This document shows positions 1 to 7,908 of a stretch of 44,262 nt of DNA, in pieces; the stretch's first letter is position 1; every line of letters begins with the position of its first letter. This stretch comes from an uncultured Schlesneria sp. (lineage in GTDB: Bacteria > Planctomycetota > Planctomycetia > Planctomycetales > Planctomycetaceae): positions 1 through 44,262 of the forward strand of contig CAIOKO010000230.1 in the NCBI GenBank assembly GCA_903858935.1, read 5' to 3'. Made by a program: the position numbers and the translations under genes. Below the pieces are notes generated by a model that saw only the letters and a list, made by a program, of their open reading frames with translations, was not told the DNA's origin and searched no databases.

Positions 1-126
1 ATTCGCGATTACATCGATCATCACAATGCCAATCCGAAAACGTTTGTCTGGACCAAGAAAGCCGAAGACATCCTCGAAAAAGTGGCCCGTGCGCGAAAGG
101 CTCTCAATAAGATCCCATCTGCGTGA
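1..126 (+). CDS. IS630-family transposase, C-terminal end (cut by window edge)
   Basis: Reading frame 1 is open from the first base to the TGA at 124-126 and gives 41 residues beginning IRDYIDHHNANPKTFVWTKK and ending in KALNKIPSA. The pattern of a tyrosine/histidine/asparagine-rich helix, then KTFVWTKKAEDIL and a lysine/arginine/alanine helix, is the usual C-terminus of IS630-type DDE transposases (tc1/mariner relatives). Only the tail is visible, so the catalytic DDE residues and the left end cannot be judged and the element may be intact outside the window. The right terminal repeat would have to lie between the stop and the next gene (127-158); I cannot define it without the other end. 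The call rests on family memory of this tail, not on catalytic residues. Confidence 0.72.
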   Translation: MRDYIDHHNANPKTFVWTKKAEDILEKVARARKALNKIPSA

Positions 127-158
127 AGCACTACACTAGCGTCGGACCGGCAACGCTC

Positions 159-653
159 TTATTTGTGTTCTGCGGCCGGGGGCGTATCCAAATTCTGTGG
201 ATTGTTCATGTACTTGGCAATCGGGATCAAATGGTGGAGCCGGGTTAATCCGTCTATGTTGCCGTCCATGCTGTGTGTATTGAGCTGAATCGTTGCTCTC
301 TCGGCAAGCTCCTTCAGCAGATGAACACGCCCGACACGTTTGCCGCTGTCGGCCTTAACCATATCGATCGACACGACGAGATCCATCCAATGGCTGCCGT
401 CCTCATTCTTTTCCTGGGCGGGTATGACCAGTTGAATCTCATCCAGCGGCTTCAGTCGCCCCTCGTCAGCCAGGGTAAATACTACCGTCACACGACCGGT
501 CTTGTGGTCTTGAACCGTGACCTCATATTTCAACTTCAGCTCGTCCTTCGTCTCTCGAAGGTAAAAGCCAATTCCCCAGGCTCGCTCAACCACAAAGTAA
601 CAGACGAGGAGGGCAAGCAGCACAGCAGGCAAACGTCGTCTTTGCTTCCACAT
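159..653 (-). CDS. Membrane-anchored protein of unknown function
   Basis: 164 residues. I place the start at the ATG whose complement is at 651-653, because it has AAAAGGG just upstream and gives a clean membrane anchor: MWKQRRRLPAVLLALLVCYF. An in-frame extension to 800 exists but adds Arg-rich sequence unlike a normal N-terminus. After one transmembrane helix (about residues 9-25) comes a mixed alpha/beta domain that should face the periplasm, with segments such as KYEVTVQDHKTGRVTVVFTL, suggesting a beta-rich fold. I recognise no family. It is transcribed divergently from the pentapeptide-repeat gene and converges on the transposase tail. The similarly sized gene 974-1708 also has an N-terminal anchor, but nothing else links them. 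Confidence 0.6.
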   Translation of the reverse strand: MWKQRRRLPAVLLALLVCYFVVERAWGIGFYLRETKDELKLKYEVTVQDHKTGRVTVVFTLADEGRLKPLDEIQLVIPAQEKNEDGSHWMDLVVSIDMVKADSGKRVGRVHLLKELAERATIQLNTHSMDGNIDGLTRLHHLIPIAKYMNNPQNLDTPPAAEHK

Positions 654-973
654 TTCGCATCCCTTTTCATTGCAGACCTTTTGGCTTTTGGCGTCGCGTT
701 TCAGACGGGGCAACCAGCCGTTCCGTTCCCGGAAAACCAAACCCCGGCGCGAAATTCCGGAAATCGTCCTGTTTAACTCGCCGGAGCGTTCATTTAACAA
801 TTTTCTGGTAGTTAAACCATTTCAACGACGTCGTCCATACAGGTCCGGCTTAGATCGACTTGATACTGTTTTTGCGGCCTGCTCCAATCCTGTAATAAGT
901 CAGCCGGAGCTTTTTCAAATGGAAATGACCGGCTGTTCAGCTGCAAAACGTTGGCTCAGGGAAGGAACCGATC
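654..973. other. Divergent intergenic region
   Basis: 320 bases between two divergently read genes, so it should contain both promoters. Open frames crossing it (for example plus strand 670-1074) overlap the 5' parts of both genes and have no family features. I see no convincing -35/-10 pair with normal spacing and no hairpin. Confidence 0.4.
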
Positions 974-1708
974 GTGGAATTGAGGAATGCATCCGCTGCG
1001 CCCGTCGGCCGGATTCCGCTCTTGTACATGCGCGTTTTTGTTTTTCTTCTCATGCTTGCGGCCCTGATATTTAACTTGATCACCTTTCAGCAACGCGTCG
1101 ATCGGGAGCGGCGTCTGCTTAAGCAACAACTGCGGTATGCCCAGCAGGAACTGGGACGAGCCAGGGACGAGTTAAAGGATCAACTTCGAGGCCCGCAGCC
1201 GGATCGTTTGCGATCGTTCTGGGAGGCGGATCTCGAAGGCTCGAATCTTGACGGGATGACGCTCGCGAGCAACAGCAATGCCTTCCAGCGCGCTTCGTTC
1301 CGTAAGTGCAACCTGGAGGGTACAACGCTGGAAGGAGGCGGCGCTTCGTTTCAATCCGCACGTTTCGACGGTGCGAAGCTCGTCAGGGCCAGACTGAACG
1401 GGGGAGCGGCATCGTTCCAGGGGGCATCGTTCGTCGGAGCCGATCTCACGGCGGCGACCCTCTCAGGAGAAGGAGGTTCTTTTCAAGTGGCAACGTTCGA
1501 GGAGGCGATTCTAATTGGCGCGAAGTTGTCGGGGAATTTTCAGTCCGTCAACATCAGCGGCGCGAAGTTTGAGGCGGCTGATCTTTCGGCGATCGATCGC
1601 GATCATCTGGCCAGTTGCTATTTCAAGGATCCGCCCACTTACGACGCGCGGACGAAATTCCCGCCCGGTTTTGATCCGGATGGACATTCGTGGAGGCGGG
1701 TGGAATAG
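974..1708 (+). CDS. Membrane-anchored pentapeptide-repeat protein
   Basis: 244 residues from a GTG start at 974, chosen because AAGGAA lies 8 bases upstream; an in-frame ATG at 1028 (residue 19) is the alternative. Residues about 19-40 form a transmembrane helix (MRVFVFLLMLAALIFNLITF), followed by a charged coiled-coil stretch (about 43-72) and then pentapeptide-like repeats of the A(D/N)LXX type from about residue 85 to 205: SNLDGMTL, RASFRKCNLEGTTL, ARFDGAKL, ASFVGADL, AKFEAADL. Such repeats fold as a right-handed quadrilateral beta helix. The repeats are interrupted by GGGASFQ/GGAASFQ/GEGGSFQ inserts, giving a longer composite repeat of about 23-25 residues. Role unknown; anchoring by an N-terminal helix suggests a periplasmic or membrane-surface scaffold. 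Confidence 0.8.
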   Translation: MELRNASAAPVGRIPLLYMRVFVFLLMLAALIFNLITFQQRVDRERRLLKQQLRYAQQELGRARDELKDQLRGPQPDRLRSFWEADLEGSNLDGMTLASNSNAFQRASFRKCNLEGTTLEGGGASFQSARFDGAKLVRARLNGGAASFQGASFVGADLTAATLSGEGGSFQVATFEEAILIGAKLSGNFQSVNISGAKFEAADLSAIDRDHLASCYFKDPPTYDARTKFPPGFDPDGHSWRRVE

Positions 1709-2222
1709 CGTCCTCCCGGGAGAGGCGTACGAGTGGCGGTTTTGAAATCGGTTTCTGACTTAATGATTTCCGATCGGGAATTAAACAGTATCAGTGTGAT
1801 CGTTTAGCGCGTGCGTCATATCTTGATCACCCCGAATGGGGCTTTTGGTTTGGATTTGGCCTGACGATACCCGGGGCAGAAGCTTCCCCGGACGTTACTC
1901 GGTCTCCGTTATGTGGCTAAAGAGCGTTGGCCGGTCGGCGGTCGATCGCGTCGTTTAAGCATTCGAAGTTGCTGACGTCTTTTTGGGCCGTGGTCCGTTA
2001 ATGTCAAGTCACTCGTGACAATTTTGCAATCATTTATCTGGTCCCGATACCTGCGAAAAAGTGTGGTTCACCACTCGTTTTTTGGTTGAAACGTCAAAGT
2101 TTACCGATTACGCTGGCCTGCTTGAGGCGTTACAAACGTCAACTGATGCAGTGCGGTTTAAAAAATATTTCGCGAGCTATGTATTTTGCTGATGGTTGTG
2201 CGTGACCGTCAGAGGGAAAATC
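1709..2222. other. Intergenic region with one hairpin
   Basis: 514 bases with no supportable gene. The only structure I see is the GC-rich hairpin at 1871-1891. The last 60 bases, including the AT-rich run around 2158-2172, presumably hold the promoter of the PEP-CTERM gene, but no clear -35/-10 pair can be named. Confidence 0.4.
1871..1891. repeat. GC-rich hairpin, possible dispersed intergenic repeat
   Basis: CCGGGG (1871-1876) and CCCCGG (1886-1891) form a perfect 6-bp stem around a 9-base loop. No T-run follows, so it is a poor terminator. Planctomycete genomes carry many short intergenic hairpins of the type CCGGGG-loop-CCCCGG; this may be one, but only a genome-wide search could show it. 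Confidence 0.35.
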
Positions 2223-2825
2223 ATGAATATCCTTCGAATTTTAATTTCTGTGGTGGTCTTGGGCTTCGGTTCTGTTGCTTCGGCAGGTGAACTCGTACAG
2301 AACGGTGGCTTCGAGGTAAGCGGCTTCAACCATTGGTCGGGGACAGCGGTTAGCGACAGCGTCAACGGCGTCGGTGGTAGTTTCAGTGGACTCTCGCCTT
2401 ATGCGGGGAACAAACAGGCACACTTTTTAAACGATGTTTCCGAGACCATTTCTCAGAGTCTCTCAACGACGGTCAATGGCTCTGAAACGATCTCGTTTGC
2501 TCTCGCAGATGTTGCTGGCGACAGCGGAGATTCGTTTAAGGTCTACTTCGGTGGGACTTTGTTGGCGACAATCAGCAATCCAGGTTCAGGCTATAAGACG
2601 TACTCCTATAACGCGACTGCCACTTCGGCTTCCACGAACTTGAGTTTCACGTTTGTCCAAAATACCGGGGCATGGGCCCTTGATGCCGTTTCGGTCACCG
2701 AATCGACTGGGGCAGTAGTTCCAGTAGTTCCCGAGCCTTCCACTTTCACCCTGGCTTGGGTCGCCTGTGTTTCCGGGCTGGGAAATGCCATGTTTCATCG
2801 TCGCAAGGCAAAATTTGCCGCTTAA
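2223..2825 (+). CDS. PEP-CTERM sorting-domain exported protein
   Basis: 200 residues. Start is the ATG at 2223 with AGAGGGAAAA immediately upstream; an in-frame TTG at 2196 would only add a hydrophilic tail before the signal peptide. N-terminus MNILRILISVVVLGFGSVASA is a signal peptide with an Ala-Ser-Ala cleavage site; the mature protein starts GELVQNGGFEVSGF, typical of extracellular proteins with a carbohydrate-binding-like beta sandwich (LVQNGGFE ... DAVSVTE). The C-terminus is a PEP-CTERM tripartite signal: VPEPSTF, a hydrophobic helix (LAWVACVSGLGNAMF) and a basic tail (HRRKAKFAA). In families with this signal the protein is processed by an exosortase and displayed at the surface; no exosortase lies in this window. 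A weak terminator-like hairpin follows at 2892. Confidence 0.85.
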   Translation: MNILRILISVVVLGFGSVASAGELVQNGGFEVSGFNHWSGTAVSDSVNGVGGSFSGLSPYAGNKQAHFLNDVSETISQSLSTTVNGSETISFALADVAGDSGDSFKVYFGGTLLATISNPGSGYKTYSYNATATSASTNLSFTFVQNTGAWALDAVSVTESTGAVVPVVPEPSTFTLAWVACVSGLGNAMFHRRKAKFAA

Positions 2826-2891
2826 TCGTCGGTGAATGCAATTCTTCGATAGCAATCGTCCACGGATGACCAGGTCAGATTTTTGACCTGA

Positions 2892-2909
2892 AAGCCCGTG
2901 GGCTTGTTT
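2892..2909 (+). terminator. Weak terminator-like hairpin
   Basis: AAGCC (2892-2896), loop CGTG, GGCTT (2901-2905), then GTTTT. It sits 66 bases after the stop of the PEP-CTERM gene. The stem is short, so efficiency is doubtful. A GTTCCC...GGGAAC pair follows at about 2912-2942. Confidence 0.35.
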
Positions 2910-2950
2910 TCGTTCCCAAGTGCCCGCTTTTGAGCGAGGGAACAGGTCTA

Positions 2951-3487
2951 TTATCGATTAGAATCAGAATTAACCTGCGCGGACGGTTTAATGGAGTGCT
3001 CAACGACTTCAGCGGCACGTCGTTTCAAGATCCCATGACGGAACAGGGTTTGAAACTTTGATTCGGACACACGTAACGCATCGTTGATGTAGGAGGCGGT
3101 GGTTCCCAGAATTGCGCAGGAACCGAACCATGTCAGTCCTGGGAGTAGTGCCGCAAAACCGGGTCGCCAGTCTTGCACCATGAAGGCGCAGACCAGTCCA
3201 ATAAATGCGACGATTAGACTTGCGAAAACGCCGATCCCTGAGGGGCTGGTACTACTCGTCCCAAAGCCCCACAGACTGAGAGCAACCAGGATCAATAATG
3301 CGGGTCTGTTGGAATAGGCGCTGTCGACTGAAAGGAACAGCGTCGGTGCCAGCAGAATTGCAAATGCCGTACAAAAAGTGGCAAGTCCCCTGACCCCAAA
3401 TACGATCCGGACTGACGAAAACCAATCGGTCAAATACCAGTCAGGCTGGTTGGAGAGAACGCTCTTCAGGAATTCGGAATGGTGCAT
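2951..3487 (-). CDS. Multi-pass membrane protein of unknown function
   Basis: 178 residues from the ATG complementary to 3485-3487, which has GGAAGGGG close upstream; the longer open frame to 3931 lacks family features and codes for low-complexity basic sequence, so I leave it out. After a short amphipathic N-terminus (MHHSEFLKSVL, DWYLTDWFSSVRIVFGVRG) there are four hydrophobic segments: about residues 42-58 (TFCTAFAILLAPTLFL), 70-84, 92-113 (IGVFASLIVAFIGLVCAFMV) and 121-138. The C-terminal 40 residues are polar. No conserved motif I can name. It faces the PEP-CTERM gene tail-to-tail. Confidence 0.6.
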   Translation of the reverse strand: MHHSEFLKSVLSNQPDWYLTDWFSSVRIVFGVRGLATFCTAFAILLAPTLFLSVDSAYSNRPALLILVALSLWGFGTSSTSPSGIGVFASLIVAFIGLVCAFMVQDWRPGFAALLPGLTWFGSCAILGTTASYINDALRVSESKFQTLFRHGILKRRAAEVVEHSIKPSAQVNSDSNR

Positions 3488-4371
3488 TAGGACCCCTTCC
3501 CGTTTGCTATCTGGTGGAGATTGGTTCTCTCGTTTTCTCAACTTTGATTGAGAATTCTGGTTGTGTTGTGGTCTGAGTGCAAACAAAAAAACTTGATTTG
3601 CGATCAACTTTTGTCGGCGGGTTTCCAGCAAACAATATGGATGACTGGATCGGTTTGTTTGTAATGCATGGCCGTGGTTTTGAAAAAAGGAGATCGCCAA
3701 TCCGTAACCGCTGTCGATCTGCCTTCTTTTAAAAACATAAGCACCGACAAAAAAACAGTGATTGCCGGCGGTGTGGCTGGTAGAATCGGTCGGTGGTGGG
3801 AGTGTTCGAAGGGCCTTGGCTACACGAAAAAACTGAGATTGATAATGGCGAAAGTCGAAATGAAAAGCCGAGTGCGTTGGGACAGCCTCGTGTTTCCTCC
3901 GAATGCATTTGATCATTGAGGACAGCCTCAATGAAATTGATTTCAGAAAGACGACAATCAGGTGGACTAAAGCAGCATGGGAAGCGCGAAGCGATTGGGG
4001 CGAGTCACAGGTTTGGTTATTCTGATGGTTACAATTGGTTCCAACTGCGCCAAACCAACGGACATGTGTACCAAGGTTTCGGTAACTGTGCTAACTCACA
4101 GATGCGATGCAATACAAATTACGGGACATAGCGCGTTAACCTCGACCACGGGGACATTAGGGCTGCGTCTTGTCCGTTCACAATATTTGATACGCTGACC
4201 AACGGCGAAATGAGCTGATTTTAAAGTGAGAAATATCGTCGGGGACATTAACTCAGCGGTTCGGCAACGCACCTCGCCCTCGCGGATGAATGCCGATAGC
4301 CCTACTACTCATGGGGGCTGCGGTCTACAATACCGTGGCTCGCTTTTTTCGGTTCTATCGGAAGGTTGATT
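3488..4371. other. Long intergenic region, no supported gene
   Basis: 884 bases. Small open frames at 3668-3919, 3916-4131 and 3977-4198 (plus strand) lack a ribosome-binding site and any recognisable domain; the 3977 frame has a hydrophobic stretch ending in SNCAKP that looks superficially like a lipoprotein signal, but the rest resembles random translation. GGGACAT occurs three times in the same orientation (4123, 4151 and 4241), the last two with CGGGGACATTA exactly 90 bases apart, possibly remnants of a repeat. The ribosome-binding site of the next gene is at 4360-4365. Confidence 0.4.
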
Positions 4372-6378
4372 ATGCTTCGTCTTGCGGTTGTTGTCGGTGG
4401 GCTTGTTCTCGCTGTGGCTTTTGTGAATTTGCCGCTGAGAGGTGACGCTGTCGCAGAATCGAAGACACGTCTACTTGAAGACATCAAGTTTCTTGCCTCG
4501 GATGAACTGGAAGGTCGAGGTGTCGGGACTAACGGATTGAATGTCGCCGCACGATTCATCAAAGGCGAATTTGCCAAAGCGGGTCTGGCGGTCGATCGAG
4601 TCAATGGCGATGCGTTTCAGAAATTTGACCTGGTGACAGGCTCGAAACTCGGTGAATCGAATTCCCTGCAATTGGTTGGCCCCGAGGGAGCGACGATCGA
4701 GCTGAAGATCGGCGAAAACGTCGAAGTCTGTTCGTTCGGAGGGAGCGGTCCCTTCAGCGGTGAGATTGTCTTCTGTGGATATGGGATCGAAGCCAAGGAC
4801 GATAACTACAACGACTTTGAAGGAGTCGACGTCGAAGGAAAAGTTCTGATCGTCATGCGGCGTAATCCTCGTCAGGCTGATGCGAAAAGTCCGTTCGGGT
4901 CAACTCACGGCGTTTCGAAACATGCCGATCTCCGTTCCAAAATGAGTAACCTGGCAGCTCACAAGGCGGCTGCCGTCTTGTTCGTGAACGACCCTTATGC
5001 AGGAAAAAAGGCTGCAGAGACTCGAAAGGAAAGTCTGGCCAAAGCGAATGAAAAGGTGACGGCTGCATCAGAAGAATTTCTGGCGATCGAGGTGACGGAG
5101 ACTGAAAAAGCGGCCGCAGCCCGCAGCAAATTGACCGAAGCGACAAACCAGTCGAAGTCGCTGCGACAGGCGGTAGAAAAGGGTGACGATGATCCATTGA
5201 TGAAATTCGGATACGCGGGCAACGGTGACAATAAAGCAATGCCACCGGCATTTCATATTTCAATTAAGACCTGTAACCAGATGCTGGCGGCGATCAAAAC
5301 CGACCTCGCGACACTCGAGGCCCAGATTGATTCTGACTTGAAACCGAAATCTGTCGTCGTGACCGGGTGGTCTGCCAAGGGAGCCACGACGATCGAAAAA
5401 GTTCGATCGGACGTGGAAAACGTAATTGGTGTTATTGATGGTGAAGGCCCATTGGCCGGCGAAACAGTGGTTGTGGGTGCACATTACGATCATGTGGGGC
5501 GCGGCGGACAAAACTCGCTGGCACCTGGGTCGTCAGAAATCCACAACGGTGCGGATGACAACGCGTCGGGGACTGTGACATTGCTTGAGCTGGCCCGCCG
5601 GTTTGGCCAGAAAGCGAAAACGGCCAAGCCTGCTCGACGGCTGGTGTTTATCGCTTTTACGGGCGAAGAATTAGGGTTGCTTGGTTCCGCCAGGTACTGC
5701 AAAGAGCCGGTCTTTCCATTGGATTCGACTGTCGCCATGCTGAACATGGACATGGTGGGACGACTTAAGGACGAAAAGTTGCTTGTTTACGGAACTGGGA
5801 CCAGTCCCCGCTGGGAGCCTGAACTGAAGCAGTTCAACGGTGAGAACGGTTTCAAGTTGATTTTCAAACCGGAAGGTGACGGTCCCAGCGACCACACTTC
5901 ATTTTACGCAAAAAAGATTCCAGTCCTGCATTTCTTCACGGGTGAGCATGCTGATTATCACAAGCCGACCGACGATTGGGAAAAGATCAATATCGAAGGG
6001 GTTTCCCGTGTTGCCGATCTGATTGAAGCAATGATCACGGCAACGGTCAGTCAGACGGAGCGGCCGGAATATGTGGAAACCAAGCGGGCGGCAGGACCCA
6101 GCCGAGGGGGCAATCGACCTTATGTCGGTACGATCCCGGAATTTGGCAATGAAGATCCAGGCTATGCAATCAGCGGAGTGACCCCTGGAGGTCCTGGAGA
6201 AAAGGGTGGTCTTAAAGGGGGAGATCGAATCATCAAGATTGGTCCGCATCCTGTTGCAAATCTTGATGACTTTGATGCTGCACTCCGTAAATTTTCACCT
6301 GGTGATGCTGTCGACTTCACGGTTGTTCGCGAGAAAAAAGAACAGACGTTTAAAGTGACGCTTGATCCACCGCGGTAA
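4372..6378 (+). CDS. Secreted M28-family zinc aminopeptidase with PA insert and C-terminal PDZ domain
   Basis: 668 residues; start ATG 4372 with GGAAGG six bases upstream. Signal peptide about 1-25 (MLRLAVVVGGLVLAVAF). A PA-like insert follows at about 115-330 (GEIVFCGYGI ... EGKVLIVMRRNPR ... AAAVLFVND), including an Ala/Lys/Glu-rich helical stretch at 210-270. The M28 di-zinc peptidase core is at about 345-560 and has all expected residues: GAHYDHVG (His371, Asp373), GADDNASG (Asp396), FTGEELGLLGS (catalytic Glu432, ligand Glu433), LNMDMVGR (Asp460) and HADYHKPTDD (His530). A PDZ domain at about 583-668 (GYAISGVTPGGPGEKGGLKGGDRI) completes it. Expected activity is removal of N-terminal residues from peptides outside the cytoplasm; the PDZ could bind substrate C-termini. 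The substrate is unknown. Confidence 0.93.
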   Translation: MLRLAVVVGGLVLAVAFVNLPLRGDAVAESKTRLLEDIKFLASDELEGRGVGTNGLNVAARFIKGEFAKAGLAVDRVNGDAFQKFDLVTGSKLGESNSLQLVGPEGATIELKIGENVEVCSFGGSGPFSGEIVFCGYGIEAKDDNYNDFEGVDVEGKVLIVMRRNPRQADAKSPFGSTHGVSKHADLRSKMSNLAAHKAAAVLFVNDPYAGKKAAETRKESLAKANEKVTAASEEFLAIEVTETEKAAAARSKLTEATNQSKSLRQAVEKGDDDPLMKFGYAGNGDNKAMPPAFHISIKTCNQMLAAIKTDLATLEAQIDSDLKPKSVVVTGWSAKGATTIEKVRSDVENVIGVIDGEGPLAGETVVVGAHYDHVGRGGQNSLAPGSSEIHNGADDNASGTVTLLELARRFGQKAKTAKPARRLVFIAFTGEELGLLGSARYCKEPVFPLDSTVAMLNMDMVGRLKDEKLLVYGTGTSPRWEPELKQFNGENGFKLIFKPEGDGPSDHTSFYAKKIPVLHFFTGEHADYHKPTDDWEKINIEGVSRVADLIEAMITATVSQTERPEYVETKRAAGPSRGGNRPYVGTIPEFGNEDPGYAISGVTPGGPGEKGGLKGGDRIIKIGPHPVANLDDFDAALRKFSPGDAVDFTVVREKKEQTFKVTLDPPR

Positions 6379-6533
6379 CAGGTGTCAATAGTTCAACCTG
6401 CGTCTGGAACCGCAAACCCACATCCTTTTGTAATAAGACTGTGTTTGAAGTCTTCCATTTGTTACTTTCACAGTCACGAGAAAACAGATTGAAGTCCACT
6501 TCCAGTATGTCGATTTATGACACGGGTCCATCC

Positions 6534-7718
6534 ATGCGAGCATCAGATCTACGAATGGTTTTTAGATTTCTGTTGATCGTTTCTTTCTGTTCGACGGGAT
6601 GCGGTCCGTCAACTAAGGCACCATCTCCGGTTCAATCAGTGCCGAGCACCGTTTCGGTGGTACCCGCTGCAGTTCCTACCGCCGCGTCTCAGAATTCGGC
6701 GACCGCTGCGAAGCCGAAGGCAAAACCCGCAGAACGCAAATCGAGTGTTCCATCCAATGCTGACCCGAAAACGTTGTTCGTTGTCAGCAGCAATGGACAA
6801 CCGATGGAAGTTGAATCAGTACGAAGTACATTGCCAACGGAACGGTTTGAGGTTGCGGCGGCGGACCTTCGCTACGACTCGACGAATTTTGTCGTGGATT
6901 CGAGCAAGGTTTCTGTTGAGTCGCAACAACTGTATGGGACTGGCCAGAAAAGAGCGGGATTTACGCTACCAAAAGGTTTTGAAGAAGTTAAAGAAAACGG
7001 CTACAGCAGCGACGGGCTTCCCATGTGCATTATTTGCACAAGAACCGGTTCAAAGTTGGCGCTGGTGCCAGCAGGAAACTGCGTTGTGGGTTCGGACTCG
7101 GGCCCGGAAAACAGCAAACCTTCGATCACGGTGTATCTCGACACTTACTATATGGAAATTCTGGAAGTCACAATCGCGGACTACGACAAGTTTCGGGTTG
7201 ATCAGCGTGAAAAAAAGAAGCCGGTCCCCCCTGCCCCTTTGAATCCGTCATCCCCCCCGCAAACCCCAGTACTTGGGGTCACGTGGAAAGTCGCCCTCGA
7301 TTACACTCACTGGGCTGGGATGGAACTCCCCACAGAAGCCGAATTTGAGAAGGCGGCTCGAGGACCAAATGGTTTGCGGACCCCATGGGGTGACGGAAAA
7401 GCATTAATTTCCAGTCGGTCTCTGTCAGCGACTGGATCGTTCCCGACCGATCGAAGCCCGTATGGAATTTACGATCTTGCTGGTAACGCGATGGAATGGT
7501 GTGCGGACCTGTATTCACCGACGGCACATGTCGAGGCGAGCGGTTCGGGTACCAAAGAAGTTCCTCGCAACTGGCCTGGACCGAAAAAGGTCCGCGAGAT
7601 GAATTTTCGAGTTGTAAAAGGGAACGGCAAGGACTGGAGTATTTGGGATCGTCAGGGAAAAGAAATGAGTAAGGGACATCCTGAAGTCGGTTTCCGTGGT
7701 GTATTGAGGATTCCATGA
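6534..7718 (+). CDS. SUMF1/FGE-sulfatase-domain lipoprotein
   Basis: 394 residues from ATG 6534; ATGs at 6507 and 6555 and a GTG at 6441 are in frame and none has a strong ribosome-binding site, so the start is uncertain. The N-terminus has a hydrophobic core ending in SFCSTGCG, a plausible lipobox (Cys about residue 23), then a Pro/Ser/Ala/Lys-rich linker. From about residue 205 it is a formylglycine-generating-enzyme-like (SUMF1) domain: LALVPAGNCVVGSDSG, YYMEILEVTIADYDKF, PVLGVTWKVALDYTHWAGMELPTEAEFEKAARG (split here only for length), PWGDG, YGIYDLAGNAMEWCADLY, GFRGVLRIP. I see no Cys pair typical of true sulfatase-maturing enzymes, so like most bacterial relatives it is more likely a structural or binding module than a sulfatase activator. 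It lies 155 bases after the M28 peptidase gene on the same strand. Confidence 0.85.
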   Translation: MRASDLRMVFRFLLIVSFCSTGCGPSTKAPSPVQSVPSTVSVVPAAVPTAASQNSATAAKPKAKPAERKSSVPSNADPKTLFVVSSNGQPMEVESVRSTLPTERFEVAAADLRYDSTNFVVDSSKVSVESQQLYGTGQKRAGFTLPKGFEEVKENGYSSDGLPMCIICTRTGSKLALVPAGNCVVGSDSGPENSKPSITVYLDTYYMEILEVTIADYDKFRVDQREKKKPVPPAPLNPSSPPQTPVLGVTWKVALDYTHWAGMELPTEAEFEKAARGPNGLRTPWGDGKALISSRSLSATGSFPTDRSPYGIYDLAGNAMEWCADLYSPTAHVEASGSGTKEVPRNWPGPKKVREMNFRVVKGNGKDWSIWDRQGKEMSKGHPEVGFRGVLRIP

Positions 7719-7794
7719 GATGCCAAAACGGCTGAATCCACGCGATCTTTGCAGTGACGAGACACATCTCGCTGAATCGTAATGGTCGTTACGA

Positions 7795-7880
7795 AGAGGG
7801 ATAGCGCGGCTCTTGCTGAACTGCGAAGCGAAAACACGCAACGACTAAGCAACTCGGCGGGAGCTTCGCCATCCAACCTG
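7795..7880. repeat. Probable dispersed planctomycete intergenic repeat
   Basis: The spacer before the PSCyt gene contains GGCGGGAGCTTCGCC (7856-7870), a small inverted repeat. Translated, the region gives SAGASPS on the plus strand and GEAPAEL on the minus strand. I remember these phrases from many spurious short ORFs in planctomycete genomes, which points to a dispersed element rather than a gene. Only one copy is visible here, so boundaries are approximate. Confidence 0.4.
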
Positions 7881-7908
7881 TTGGCCCTTTTGATGAGAAA
7901 TCTCAATC

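Noticed and set aside
3977-4198. Possible 73-residue lipoprotein (hydrophobic stretch ending SNCAKP)
   Set aside because: No ribosome-binding site, weak lipobox, and the remainder resembles random translation; overlaps another equally unsupported frame.
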